A stretch of DNA of 64,000 bases from Euborellia annulipes (Eukaryota; Arthropoda; Insecta; Dermaptera; Anisolabididae): positions 91,738 to 155,737 of the forward strand of contig JAKCPI010002469.1 of the NCBI GenBank assembly GCA_023213315.1. The letters run 5' to 3'. This document shows positions 11,656 to 23,974 of the stretch, in pieces. Position numbers and translations under genes: made by a program. The notes under the pieces were generated by a model. That model was given only the letters and a program-made list of their open reading frames with translations, was not told the DNA's origin and did no database searches. Numbering within the stretch: position 1 is the stretch's first letter; each line of letters opens with the position of its first letter.

Positions 11656-12409
11656 AGTCGCGATTTTTGGAGGGGGTAGGGGAGGACATGTTACTTCAAA
11701 AAATGTTTTTTACAAAATTTATTTAAGAAAATAAATCCCTCCCCTATTAATTAATTAAGCTATTTAATATGTTCGAAAATATTTTAGTTAATACCATTCA
11801 CAAAAACAAATTTTATTATTATTTATTTTTTTTAAATATCATTTAGGTCATGGCAAATTAGGATACAAATATTATATAGACCTATCATTTTACTGGGGGA
11901 AAGTCTAGTTTCTGAATATACAACAAAAATTATAGGTTATGTAAGAAAAAATATTGGCCCCTCTTTCTAAAGGCCCCCTAATGGTCGTGTTTACCAAAAG
12001 CTTTTCAGTTCTTGACCTTTACATCTAGTTTATTGTGCAAAATACCACAGACATACACACAGACATCATTCCAAAAACTACTTAAATGGACTCAGGGAAC
12101 CTTAAATCCTATTTTGGCAGCTTCAGAATCAGATAATTAAAGATTTTATTTAAAGGAGAAGAAAGGTTAATTACTTTTTTTAAATAATTTTCTATTTCCA
12201 TTTTTCTTGGAAATTCCAATGGCTTCTGACTTGATCTGTCTAGTCGGCAGGCAAAACTTTTCGTCAAGAAAAGTCCACGGATTTGGTCAAATCAGCGGTT
12301 AAAACTGCCGCGGTCCAAAGATTTTGCCCATACACGTACGGTTGGCCCGTGGCGCCAACTATACGGGTTTATCTGCGGGTTTTTCCTTTACGTTTGTGAG
12401 TGATGACGG

Positions 12410-12680
12410 TTTTAAGTGCCGGTTTTAACCGTGGCGGTTTTAGCCGCCCGGAGACTGGTCCGCCCCCGGTCCAACCCGACAGATCAAACTCTCCGTTTTT
12501 TAAACAAATTTGATAATGACGGTTTTAACCATGGCGGATCGACCGACAGATTGGTCCGCCCCGGTCAACCCACAGATCAAACTCTCCACTTTTTTAAGCC
12601 AATTGATAACGAAAGTTTTAACGTGGCGGATCGACCGACAGATTGGACCGCCCCGGTCCAACCCGAAGTTCTACTCTCTC
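12410..12680 (+). repeat. Subterminal tandem repeat, right side
   Basis: About three units with ggcggatcgaccgacagatt, ggtccaacccgacagatcaa and actctcc. Related to the left-side repeats in inverted orientation. Confidence 0.65.
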
Positions 12681-12720
12681 CGTGTATGCCCGCTTTTCTC
12701 TTACCTTTGGTAGATTTTTA

Positions 12721-13300
12721 AAATTTTGATGATTATTCCATTTAATCTCTTTTTTTATATATAATCACTGCCCAGATTATTTGCTAGGCTTTAAAAACAT
12801 TGCTCGACTGTTGTTTAATTGTATTCATTAATATAACACACAAATAAGTCTTTCATTTTATTTTGCGTCCTTTTTTTGCTGCGACGTTGCGTGCTTGTCC
12901 TTTATTGCAACTCGACAAAGTTGGCAACCCTACGGATCAGACTCATTCAATCTCTAACAAAAATAAAGAAGTTTTCACTTCAAAAAGATTTCCTACAATA
13001 AATACTTGGCTATTTAATATTGATATTATAAAAGTGGTTGTTGGATTGAAAACAAAACACTTGAAAAAATAAAATAAAAATGACAGGAGTAAAGTGTTAC
13101 AATCTAATTAAATGAGCCAATTCTTTCAACGTGATGAGGTCAAGAGGTCGGAAACACGCGTTCCAAAAAGATTATAAAGTTAATATAAAAATTGTTTATT
13201 TTATTTATTTATTTATTTATTTTTTTTATTTATTTACATACAATTATATACATTTTTTATATATTATATGTTATTCCCATACCCTTTTTGGGTTTTGGTG
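12721..13300. other. Stretch without a recognisable gene
   Basis: AT-rich flank between the 11.3-12.7 kb element and the R1-like tail, with TTTA repeats at 13198-13240. Confidence 0.4.
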
Positions 13301-13314
13301 TTTACATCTATTAA

Positions 13315-13995
13315 TTATTCCATTATATCTTCTTCCTCTCTGTCTATTCTTTTCAGCAGATCCACCAGCCCTCCGTCGATCGGTTCCTCCAGCCTTCTCC
13401 ACCATTCCTTCATTCTTCTTCCCATCTTCTTCTCAAACTCCTGGCATTCTTCAATATGTGTGGCCGTCTCCTTTTCTGCGTCGCATCCCCGGCACCTTCT
13501 TCCGCCTCTTCCTTGACCCCTCCAGATGCTTCCACACCTTGCTCTGGCCCATATTCTCTTCGTTTCTTCATTCCAATTTGTTTCTTGCCAATAATTTTCT
13601 CTTAAAATGTCTTTCTTTATATGCTTGTAATAGGGGCAGTATTTAGAATCGTCTATTTTACTCCAATCTTTTTGGATGTCTTGTTCCATGTCTGTCCTTA
13701 TTATATCTTCCATCATCTCTATTCTTCTTGGTTCTTCTTCCCTCATCCAGATCATTCCCCCTTCCTAGCTCTTCCAATCTCTTCTTCATCTCCTCCCCCC
13801 ACCGTGATCCATTCTTATTCTCTACCCCTCTTAATATTTCCTTGAGACACACTTTCGAAAGTCGTTCTTCGTCCATATTCATTATTCTATTTATGAATTT
13901 TAGAGATTTTTTAGTGCTACTGTTGCCATCTTTGTTCTTCCTAATTCCCTTCTCCAAATATATTCTGGTGTCGTCCTTAGTATACCCAAAAATTG
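13315..13995 (-). pseudogene. R1-like non-LTR retrotransposon, C-terminal part of ORF2, frameshifted
   Basis: Two overlapping - strand frames form one protein. The upstream frame (13995 to about 13750) reads YTKDDTRIYLEKGIRKNKDG and LKFINRIMNMDEERLSK. The downstream frame (about 13755-13315) carries the zinc-knuckle-like CRGCDAEKETATHIEEC and ends EEDIME then stop. This is the region after the reverse transcriptase in R1-like elements. A frameshift near 13750 breaks it and the reverse transcriptase is missing. The + strand ORFs over this interval are shadows. Confidence 0.75.
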
Positions 13996-14422
13996 TTTAT
14001 TTATTTAGATGTTTTATTTGAAAAAGAATTAATTGCTTTTTCCGGTTCGCGGATTGAGTATAGAACGATTTATTTCTCTTTTATGCCTTCTACAATAATA
14101 GTGAAGCATTCAACTTAACTAATTTTATTATTTTTTCATTGAAATATCTTTAAAATTTTAAATTAAATTAATATTATATCGCGTGCTAATGCAAAGAAAG
14201 CCATTCAGGCCGTCTTTTATTGTCTCATTTGTTTGACTTTTTATGAAAGTTAAATTAATTAAATTAATAATTCATTAATCGGATTAAGAAAATGAAAAGG
14301 TTATATTTAGAATTTAAAAAAAAAAGTTGTAATTGTTTTTAAAAGTAAAATTTTAAACCATGTATCACTCGTCCATTTAATTCATATTTTTAATATCGAC
14401 AAAGTCAATTTTATTTATTTTT

Positions 14423-14571
14423 ACTTTCTCGTACCCTATATATGAAATATATAGAGAGAGAAAGTATTGCGATCATGTCAAAAATTCGATGTCGAGATTT
14501 TGATGGATATACATGTTTTGAGGTCCCCTGAGTCCAAAAAAGTGGGTCCCGCAAATTGGTCTGTGTGTGTG

Positions 14572-14629
<58 letters not shown>

Positions 14630-15335
14630 TGTGGACAGATTTTTTTTCATATATACATACAACTAGGCTTTATATTTATTTATATTTCTAAATCAGTGGG
14701 GTACCGAGAGGGGATCGCCCTAGGCCCCAGGTCGGCACAGGCTATTTTTTAAAATTTTATATTTGGATATTTTAAGAATTCTAAATAAATACAATATTTC
14801 ATAAGAATTGGAATTTTTAATTGTATAAAAAGTTCCAAAGGGGACTCCCTTTTGAATCGAAATTTACACCCAAATCCCCATAGAGATTTAACATTGGCTC
14901 TATGGAAGGAAGAGCCGGAAAGTGAATTTGAAAAATCTGAAATGCATCAGTAAACTGTACTTCGAACAATTTTCACGAAAAATTTTACTGAAATAATTTT
15001 TAAAGAGCAACTTGAAAATAGTTGATTTATGAATTTTAATCAAAATTATTAGAGCCAATTTTGAAAAAATCGAAAAAAATTAATAAAGTACTTCAGTAAA
15101 GTACTAGTGCTTTTTGGCCGATTTTGTATAAAAACTTATTTTATCTTAAATATAAAATTTCAACCTCGCAGCTCATTTCCTTCATGCTTAAGATCATTAT
15201 GCACAGAATACCAATTTGTGAGACCCATTTTTTGTGGTCAGGCTAGCTCAAAACTTGTATTTCCGTCAAAATCTCGGCCATCGAATTTTTGACTGATTAC
15301 ACATTACACATACGTATGTAAGAGAAAGTAAAAAT
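14423..15335. repeat. Two Rep-A copies in opposite orientation
   Basis: 14423-14640 is the left end on the + strand with a long GT microsatellite. 14760-15335 is a - strand copy of a variant that carries ccccatagagatttaacattgg-type sequence in place of the gccatggtaac block. Confidence 0.65.
14557..14633. repeat. (GT)n microsatellite within Rep-A
   Basis: About 30 GT units with two interruptions, at the same position as shorter GT or CA arrays in other Rep-A copies. Confidence 0.95.
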
Positions 15336-15549
15336 ATTATTTTATACTAGGCCTTTATATATTAAAAATATATTTATTTTTTTTTTCTGTATCATATTAC
15401 AAATGATTTGAGTTTATTTTGTATTTATATCAGTGAAAAAAAATCCTTAAATATTTTCGCGCAGCATTTACACAAGATTATTATTATATAAACAGATAAT
15501 GTTACATTAAAATTCTCTCCGATTTTTTTTTATTATATTAAAAAAAAAA

Positions 15550-15640
15550 AAAAATCGCGCCCCCGGCGAGAGTGAAAATGCCAAGCAACCAATTCGTAAT
15601 CTCTAGGTGCCGGGTTCGATTACCTGCTAGGGTTGATTGC
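15550..15640 (+). repeat. tRNA-derived SINE fragment
   Basis: GCGCCCCCGGCGAGAGTG, a short middle, and B box GGGTTCGATTACC. The tail at 15760 has aataaaagaaata. Confidence 0.4.
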
Positions 15641-16049
15641 ACAAACCCATTTTCATTATCTACATCCCACACATCTAATAATTTTCATCATCATCTCTCA
15701 TCGCATAAATTTAACAATATTACCTAAGTGCTCGTCAAAGTGCTTCAATAAAGGGCTAGGGTCAATAAAAGAAATATTTAGTTAGTATAACAGACAACGT
15801 TTTACGTGCATCACCGGGTGGTTCATAAATAGAAGAATAAATTTTACAAGAAAAAGATTTTATTCTTATAAAAGAGTAAGTTTATTAATTATGAAATTTA
15901 TTAATAAATTCAGTGCTTTGTTGAGAGAATGGTTATACCCCACTTATCTATCCCATGCTCTATACATACTCAGAAATGCGGAATAGCTAGGAGAGAAGAA
16001 GAATAAATAAATAAAAATCCAAATTTTTTTTTTAATTCAAAATTTTTTG

Positions 16050-16475
16050 CGTCGATATATATTTAGTTTCCCCCTATATATTCAATGTATACATTCAATT
16101 CAATATGTAAAATTTATAAACATTTATATTTATTTATGTTTTGTTACCATGGCAACCATTTCTCCTATCTTTCCTATGAATGAAGTATAAGAGTAAAGTG
16201 TGCTTCAAACAATTTTGAGAGCAAAATGAGAATATACAATTGAAAGAGCATCTAAAAAATAATTGATTTTTTTGAATTTTAATCAAAATCGTTAGAGCGA
16301 ATTTTGAGAGAATCGAAAAAAACTGAAAAAGTACATCAGTAAAGTAATAGTATTTTTTGATTAAAAGCTTATTTTCACGCCTCAGGAGGGTACGTAACTT
16401 AAATATAAAATTTCAACCTTTCTTCATGCTTTAAATTAAACACAGAAACCAGACCATGTTGCGAAAACCACTTAT
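16050..16475 (-). repeat. Rep-A copy
   Basis: Order reversed: cgatatatatttagtttcc, gttaccatggcaaccatttc, gtacatcagtaaagtaatag, ending gcgaaaaccactt. The outer left-hand end is missing. Confidence 0.65.
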
Positions 16476-16477
16476 AA

Positions 16478-16530
16478 TACTGTACAACGTTTCGACTGCT
16501 TATTCTGCAGTCTTTTTCAAGTACTGTGCA
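16478..16530 (-). ncRNA. Hammerhead-like motif, variant subfamily
   Basis: On the - strand: GTAC, TTGAAAA, C, perfect stem II GACTGC/GCAGTC, GAAAC, GTT, GTAC. The 5' core deviates at C3 and G8 in the same way as the copies near 32.8, 32.95 and 57.1 kb, so this is a subfamily trait. Confidence 0.4.
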
Positions 16531-17131
16531 CTTGTTTCGACTCAAGTGAACAGTTCACTTGAGTCGGAGCAAAATAAAAATTCCCCTAATAATTCAATTA
16601 TTTTATTAACTGGTTTTTAAGGTAAAAATGTGTTGAGTCTAATCGCGTTGTCAGCTACCTTTGTCTTTTCAAGAGTGACCTCACTCTACGAGATGAAGCG
16701 TTTCTTAACGCTTTGAGGGACATGACAACTTGCTTAAAAAAAAATTCTATTATTTATAAAAAAAAAATATTTATAAAATTTCAAATGTCGTTACGTGTCA
16801 AGTTACTTTTTTATTTACTCATATGGATAATGGATTTTTTTTTATTCCCCTGACTATATCTCTATTCAATCATACGTGTCAGGGACTGGCACGTTTTGAT
16901 TTACCCGAGGGACCTCTTTCTTTCTCTAGTTGGTTAAATTTTTTCCATGAGATTGATTTGAACCTCATTTGCCTTAAACTCATCTTCCAGATTGTATATA
17001 TTTTATCTTTTTAACATAATTTTATAATGTATAATACTTTTCTCTCCATCTCAGAATTTAAATATTTTTTGTAAACAAAATAATATTTGTTTTCTATGAA
17101 GAAACAAAAATATTACGTGCTATTTCTTTAG

Positions 17132-17288
17132 TGTTGGAAAGAAAAACTGCTCAAGGAGGCGAATCCCAGGAACGAGATTAGCCTATGGAATTTATGGAAA
17201 GCCTAATCCTCGACGAGATTGTGCCGAGTGTATAGAAAGAGGATTCACGGCTCAATTCGATCCACTCAATTCAATTTCCAATGATTAA
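17132..17288 (+). CDS. Candidate terminal exon of an unrecognised gene
   Basis: Acceptor-like tatttcttta|g at 17121-17131, then an open frame (from 17133) reading VGKKNCSRRRIPGTRLAYG, then YGKPNPRRDCAECIERGF, ending in TAA at 17286-17288. AATAAA follows at about 17317. It is GC-richer than its surroundings. No domain was recognised and no upstream exon found, so it may be chance or a processed fragment. Confidence 0.2.
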
Positions 17289-17892
17289 TTTTTTATTATT
17301 TTCGGGATATTAAAACAAATAAATGAAGTAGAAAAAAATTTAATTATAAAAAAAAAAAAATATATATATATATTAAATTAAATTTATATTAAAAATTCGT
17401 TTACCTCTACTCTCTTTAAAGAGATCTAAACATAATAAGGATAGACTTTATTAAAAAAGCACTTTATTCGTTAATGATAAAGAATTAAAAATTAAAAAAA
17501 ATTTTGCTTGGAATTTAAAAAGAATGATAAAACATGCTTTTCTTCATAAAATCCTTTTTTTTTAAATAAAATTTGCGATAAAGCTTTTCCGTGCTGAATT
17601 CTGAGCCCAAAAATACATTTACAAATGTTTTTTGTTCTCTAAATTATCTCAATTGTTCGAAAATATTATATAGAAGCTAGGAGAAAAAGCTCTCTGTCTA
17701 GGCGTAAGGCTTTTAAAATAATAATAATAATTTGTACACTTTAGAGAGTGTATACTACTAGTATTTTTAAAAATACACTATTTGAATTTCGTGTCAGATT
17801 GTATGTAGGGGCGCTGCGATCACTCATGCAATGCAGATGGCGTGCATGTCGAGATGCGGCAGCTATCTTGTTTTTTCTCAACTAATTTAAAT

Positions 17893-17990
17893 GAGATTGT
17901 CACAGATGTAACAACCTTTGTAATCTTATCTGAATTGTACCTGAAGAAGGCCATAGAATGTGGCTTATTAATTATAACAACTGTGAAAGC
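17893..17990 (+). repeat. Fragment of the 1.3-2.0 kb hammerhead element (uninterrupted paralogue)
   Basis: It matches 1409-1430 followed directly by 1940-1985, so it lacks the hAT-like insertion found there. It contains CTGAAGA and the 5' half of stem II; the GAAAC side is lost. Confidence 0.6.
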
Positions 17991-18487
17991 CTAAACTCCA
18001 AAATAAGAGAAAGTAATAGAAGACATAACTTAGTTATTTGCAAACTAAACCAATTTTTGAGATAATTCCAAGATTCCCGAGGAGGAGAAGGGAAGGGGGA
18101 GGTTATCATCCATTATTATAATCAATAGTAGGGGTGGTAAAAAAAAGATTTCTCGATTTGTACTGAATCTGATTATCGGTATTGTATTTTATTTAAATTT
18201 GATATTAATTTACCGAAAACAAAACTTATTAGTACATTAATACAATACATTCTTGCTTTATTTAATTTTAACCATTATTTTGACATTTTACCTCTTGATA
18301 TTTTCTAACATTCATTTTTTTTTTTTTTTAAATAATATAGCCTACCCATATTAATTATCATCATATAACTGCAATTAAATTTTAACCTTTCAACAAAAAT
18401 AATAATAATGTATTTACATAATTTACTTAATTAATTATTTCAATTTGAATTTTAATTACTAATATAATAGAAAATTAAATTTTGTTT

Positions 18488-18850
18488 AAAAAAACTCTGG
18501 TGTGACAGGCCGCATGGCACACAACTTTCTCTTACCTTCCATAATTGAAAGTTGTGTTCATCTTTCCTATGAAGTACCATAAAAGAGTAAAGTGTGCTTC
18601 AAACAATTCTGAGAGCAAAATGAGAATATACATTTTAAAAAGGAACTAAAAAAATAATTGATCTATGAATTTTAATCAAATTTTGAGAAAATCGAAAAAC
18701 TGAAAAAATACTTCAGCAAAAGTATATCAATAAAGTACTAGTACGTTTTGGCCGATTTTGTTCAAAAGCTTCGTGTTACGTCCCATGGGGGTACCTAACT
18801 TAAATATAAAATTTCAACCTCCTAGCTCTTTTCGTTCTTGAGATTTTTGA
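18488..18850 (-). repeat. Rep-A copy, internally deleted
   Basis: Starts ctggtgtgacaggc, acacaactttctcttacc, then jumps to atctttcctatgaagtac, and ends ctcctagctcttttcgttc. The part with the gccatggtaac block is deleted. Confidence 0.65.
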
Positions 18851-19488
18851 AAGAAAAAAAGTAAAATAATTGCTTTTCAATAAATTGAGTGAAATCTAAC
18901 TAAATTCAAATTGAAGTTAGAACTTCATTCGTTGACGATCAATAAAAGTTTTTTTTTTTTAATACAGTTGGAAAATGATTTTGCTTCATATTATATTATC
19001 ATTTTCTGTGTATTTATCATTTATAAATGAAATACATATTTAATGATGAATTAGTACTTTATTAATATTAATTAATTATTTGTAAAAAATATTCATTGAT
19101 TCGAAATTTATCATTATTTTTGCCGCTAGGTTTGTTCATTAAAATATTATATAGATTTATTATTATATGCAACAAAATAACAGAGTAAAAATACTTTGAT
19201 TAACAAAATCCCATTTTATTTTTCATTGTTATACGAGCTGTTAATTTTGAAAATTGTGTGAATCTCAATTATCTCTTTTGAAGCTAATTGAGCCTTTTCT
19301 GTTCTCTATAATTGAAATCATTTTTTGACATTTATTCGTAATTATTATTTTAATTTGATGGATCGTTTTATGTTAAAAGAGGGACTTGCATTTTTTCCTA
19401 GATCCAATATTATACATATAGAGTGTTTTTTTTTATGTAATTTTTCAAACATGAATTAAAAAAAAAAACATATTTTTGATCGTTAGAC

Positions 19489-19709
19489 TTTTTACTTTCT
19501 CTTACCCATATATTTAGAGAGAAAGTATTAGATTCATGACAGAGATTTTGATGGAAATACACGTTTGGAGGCCCCCTGAGTCTAAAAAAACGAAAAGAGC
19601 TTGGAGAATGAAATTTGATATTTAATTTAGGTACCTCCCTGGCACGTAACACGAAGCTTTTAAACAAAGTCGGCCAAAGAGTACTAATACTTTAGTAATG
19701 TACGGTACT

Positions 19710-19747
<38 letters not shown>

Positions 19748-19760
19748 CTCTAAACATTTT
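19489..19760 (+). repeat. Rep-A copy, truncated
   Basis: ctttctcttacccatatat, gagagaaagtattagatt, then directly aacgaaaagagcttggag, with the microsatellite segment deleted, ending in a T run. Confidence 0.6.
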
Positions 19761-19990
19761 GATTAAAAATTATTAATTTCCTAGCTCGGGAAAATCAAAT
19801 TTCTATTTAAAGTGAATTTTGTATACATTCACTTACAAAATTTAAAGTTTTAACGTTCTGTTAGTGGCACCTAAAAACTCATAAGATGTGCGCATATGTA
19901 TCTGACAGATACATTGCTATTTTTATGACTAAAAAATAAAAAAAATAAAATTTAAATTCATAAATTTTCTATCGATATTGATCTTAAATT

Positions 19991-20125
19991 TTTTATGATA
20001 ATTTTTATTCTTGTTTATATACCAATTATGAAAAATTGATCTCTGTTCATAATAATATAATAATGATGAACAGAGATCAATTTTTCATAATTGGTATATA
20101 AACAAGAATAAAAATTATCATAAAA
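19991..20125. repeat. Perfect 60-bp palindrome with 15-base loop
   Basis: 19991-20050 is the exact reverse complement of 20066-20125; the spacer is aataatataataatg. Flanks extend the pairing imperfectly. As RNA it is a long perfect hairpin. Confidence 0.85.
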
Positions 20126-20149
20126 AATAAAATTTAAATTTGCAACAAT

Positions 20150-20985
20150 TGAACAATTTTAATGTTCTAAACAAGGAATAAAACTAGAATTTTAAAATAT
20201 ATAGGGTAAGAGAAAGTAATATATTACGATTATATGGAAATATCACAATCTACACAAATATTTTTGCTGTGTTCTAGACACAAATATTTTGTACATTTTA
20301 TGCAAGAATATTTTGGTAGGCGAGATTTTTTTGCTCGTTCTACACCTTTTTTTGTACAAACCTAGTTGATGCACTGTCAAAAAGAGTCTCTTGAACAGGG
20401 GGGATTGTGCTTAAACTAAAGATGCCTTGAAATACAAATTCTCCATGTATCTACCAGATACAAGCGACTAACGAAAACAAATATTTTCGATAAACGCCGG
20501 TATTGGATGTTAAGATTTATTTAATAAATTAAACTCTTTTTTTATTTTCATTCGTTTCTAATGCGCGCTATAAATCCATTCATATAAATTTTATAATATC
20601 ATAAAACAATTATTTTACTATAAGCTTTACTCTAAGAACTAACAATTAGCGTTTTTAACAAAATTAGGTCGCTGGGGGGATATAAATCAGATCAGGTATT
20701 TTTTTTCTTTTATTAAATTAAAATTATTTCTAATTTAATTGACATGTACTATATAAATTTATAAATATTTATAATTTATGTTTATAAGGTTGAAGTGAAG
20801 TAGCGTTTCTCTACAGGATCAATAGAGTTAAGTAAAGTTAAAGCATAAATCAAATCTGAACTCGGATGGGTCAAAGGTTCAAAAATGGCGTAGGCAACAA
20901 GTTATCACATTTATAATATGTATTTAAAGGGCACGAAAGCCTTACTCTTGAAAAAATCTGGAAGTAAAATAATTAATAGATTCAA
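20150..20985. other. Stretch without a recognisable gene
   Basis: A scrap of Rep-A end (gggtaagagaaagtaat) at 20204-20220, then unique-looking AT-rich sequence. ORFs are short and unsupported. Confidence 0.4.
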
Positions 20986-20989
20986 AATT

Positions 20990-21990
20990 GTCATATGCTC
21001 TGTGTATTTTAAAAGTTGACTGCTTGAAATGAACTATGGCTATTTTTCAAGATTTTAATCTAATATTTGGATATTTTATACACACTAGAGAACCCTGAAT
21101 AAATACAAAATTTCATAAGAATTAGAAAAATATGTAAAAAGTCCAAAGGGGACCGGACCCCTTTTTGAATCGAGATTAACATGCAAATCCCCATAGGGAT
21201 TTAACATTGGCTCTATGAAAGGAAGAGCCGGAAAATGAATTTGAAAAAAATTTAAATACACCAGTAAAGTGCACTTCAAACAATTCCACGAAAATTTTTT
21301 TCTGATATACTTTTTAAAGTGCATATAAAAAATAGTTGATTTATGAATTTTAATCAAAATCGTTAATGCCAATTTTGTTAAAATCGAAAAAAAAAAACGA
21401 AAAAATACATCAGTAAAGTGTACTTCGTACTATTTCCACGAAAAATTTTTATGATTTACTTTTTGAAGAGCATCTAAAAAATAGTTGATTTATATGAATT
21501 TTAATCTAAAAAGAAAAATATTTATATTCTGTTACCATGGCAACAATTTCTCTTATCTTTCCTATGAAGTAGAAGAGTAAAGTGTCCTTCAAAAGATTTC
21601 AAGGACAAAATGAGAATATACATTTCAAAGATCATCTAAAAAAATAATTAATTTTTGAATTTTAAACAATTTTGGTTGAGCGAATTTTGAGAAAATCGAA
21701 AAAAACTGAAAAAGTACATCAGTAAAGAACTAGTACTTTTTGGCCGATTTTGTTCAAAAGCTTTTTCTCACGTGCCAGGGGGGTACCTAACTTAAATATA
21801 AAATTTCAACCTCAGAGCTCTTGGTTCTTGAGATATTTTGTTCACAGACAGACAGACCAATTTGCGGGACCCACTTTTTTGGACTCAGGGATCCATCAAA
21901 ATCTCGACATCGAATTTTTGGCATAATCGCAATACTCTCTCTATATATTTCATATATAGGGTAAGAGAAAGTAATAATAATTAAATAAAA
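20990..21990 (-). repeat. Rep-A copies, variant plus standard, joined head to tail
   Basis: 20990-21500 is the variant form (ccccatagggatttaaca). 21510-21990 is the standard form from gttaccatggcaacaattt to gggtaagagaaagtaat. The join suggests recombination between copies. Confidence 0.6.
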
Positions 21991-22700
21991 TAGTATTTGA
22001 TTTGTCGGGCACTCCAAGTGAACCAGACCTTGCAATGATATAGAGATGTTAAATGTAGATACAATCAATCTTTTGCTCAGGCAGCCACTCGAGTGCTCAA
22101 GAAAAAAAACTCTGATGAATGAAGATATTGATTTTGCGAAGAAGTCAAATTTGATATACAAGTTAATCATTGTCTTGGAATTCGAACTCGCTGATGGAAT
22201 GTTTTTGGCTAATCGATTAGAGAGAATTTTGTTTTTGTTTTTTTGTTTAATAAACAGACGAACATTTTTATCTTACTTAATTCCGAGGATTTTCATAGTA
22301 AAATAAGAAAAATTCAAAGTGAGTGATATTTTAGGGCGAATGAAATTGGCCCGAGCATCTCGCGAGGATTCTGGATAACAAATGGACATCAAAACTGCTA
22401 TCATGAAGACGACGACCTCACAAATGGCCAGCAGGACATCCCTAAAGAAAATAGAGAGAAGACATTTAAGAAAAAAATACTGGGCGGGATTAAATAAAAA
22501 ATAAAAAAAAAGAGAGAGAGAGAAACCAGGCTCAACGATGATAAGTCTACTTTATGAGCAACACTCAATTTAGATCTAATTATTATAGAAATTTTTATAA
22601 AAAGAAAATAAGACAATGATCACATTGCTTTTAAGAAATTATCACTTTTATTTACTCTAAATAAAATATTTTAATATTATTTATTTAAAAGCGACATTTT
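21991..22700. other. Stretch of uncertain content between Rep-A copies
   Basis: Somewhat less AT-rich, with short coding-like frames (e.g. KKKTLMNEDIDFAKKSN near 22110 and GFWITNGHQNC near 22365) but no continuous ORF or clear splice plan. It could be a decayed gene fragment; not identified. Confidence 0.25.
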
Positions 22701-22702
22701 TA

Positions 22703-23440
22703 TTTATTTTCTCTTACCCTATATATGAAATATATTGAGAGATTCATGTCAAAAATTCGATGTCAAGATTTTGATGGAAATACATGTTTTGAGGTCCAAA
22801 AAAAGTTCATCTCGTAAAATGGTCTGTATGTCTGTGATCAGAGTATGAAGGAAATGAGCTACGAGGATGAAATTTTATATAGGCTCTATAGTTAGGTACA
22901 GTGAAGGACAATATTAAGTCCCACCCATGCGTTTTCTACTTGTGATTATTTCATTATTTAAAAAAAAAAATATTATATATTTTTTAATGGAAACTTTCAT
23001 GGTTCAAACCTAGAAAATTTCCAATCAAGATTTTCAATTTCTTTTATAAAAACAATGAAATAATCACAAGTAGAAAACGCATGGGTGACTTAATATTGTC
23101 CCTCACTATACCTCGCTGAGGCGCAAAAATAAGCTTTTAAATAAAATCGGTCAAAAAATACTTTACTTAGGCTAACTGATATACTTTTTCAGTTTTTTTC
23201 GATTTTCTTAATATCTGCTTTAATGATTTTGATTAAAATTTAAATCAATTATTTTTTAGATGCTCTTTAAAATGTATATTCTCATTTTGCCCTCAAAATT
23301 GTGTGAAACACTTGTTTGTGTACTTCATAGAAAAGATAGGAAAAATGATTGCCAGGATAACAAAATATAAATATTTTCCCGTATTTAAAAATTTTACATC
23401 TTGTAACCAGACCCACCAGATTTTTTCGAGGTGTACTGAT
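22703..23440 (+). repeat. Rep-A copy split by a mariner-type MITE
   Basis: Left part 22703-22898, MITE 22899-23108, right part 23110-23440. The sequence is colinear across the MITE. Confidence 0.7.
22899..23108. mobile_element. Mariner-type MITE, copy A, nested in Rep-A
   Basis: About 210 bp, ends CAGTGAAGGACAATATTAAG and a matching inverted end near 23095-23108. TA flanks at 22897-22898 and 23109-23110. It splits a Rep-A copy whose sequence resumes directly after it. Confidence 0.8.
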
Positions 23441-23466
23441 CCGAGAGGTAATCCCCCCCTCTTAAG

Positions 23467-23974
23467 CATAGGCGCCGGAACTGGGGGGCGGGCAAGGGTA
23501 CATTTCCTCCCCTGGCATTCTATAGGAGGGGGCAGAGGGGGGCAATAAGTCTTTTATATCATTTATTTTTTTAAATGATACATTTTTACTTTTGAAAAAT
23601 AAAATCTTTTAAATTAAAAAAAATTAGAAGAGTAAGAAATTCATTTTTTTCCAAAATATTTTATATAGAACCTATCGAATTTCTGAATTTCTAAAAACAT
23701 TTTATATTGAATTAAAATAAGAAAATTAAAAATATTTATTTCCTTCAAATAGTATAAATAAATATAGCCTAAAAAAACTTTTGATAAAATCACTAGCAAA
23801 TTTTTTTAAATTTTAATTTTTTTAAAATTGTGATTTTATTTAAAATTTTTAAAGCTTTATAGTAGATTTGTTTTTGTTTTATACTATTTGAACATATTAA
23901 ATTATTTTAATTTTCTAAAATAAATTTTTTCGCCTCCCCCCTGATTCAAATTCGTTCCAGCGCCCCCCCCCCCC
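23467..23974. mobile_element. hAT-like MITE
   Basis: Ends CATAGGCGCCGGAACTGG and a reverse-complementary CCAGCGCC followed by a long C run. 8-bp duplication ctcttaag at 23459-23466 and 23975-23982. No coding capacity. Confidence 0.8.

Larger units (their letters stand above)
11294..12693. mobile_element. Transposon with terminal inverted repeats and tandem repeats, inserted in Rep-A
   Basis: Ends GGGCATACACGGAGAG and CTCTCCGTGTATGCCC. It interrupts the Rep-A acaactttctcttacc segment. Inside each end lie direct repeats rich in cagttttgaccgcc or ttttaaccgtggcgg sequence. The middle is AT-rich without a transposase. Confidence 0.7.

Noticed and set aside
13131..14021. Three long + strand ORFs (up to 171 aa, Ser/Phe/Pro-rich)
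   Set aside because: They are shadows of the - strand R1-like ORF2; the composition is the antisense of Glu/Arg/Lys-rich coding sequence.
14567..14752. ORF starting with a Cys/Val repeat
   Set aside because: Translation of the GT microsatellite; no gene.
22046..22306. 86-aa ORF with a coding-like start
   Set aside because: The second half is low-complexity, no homologue was recognised, and the frame is not continued by splice sites.
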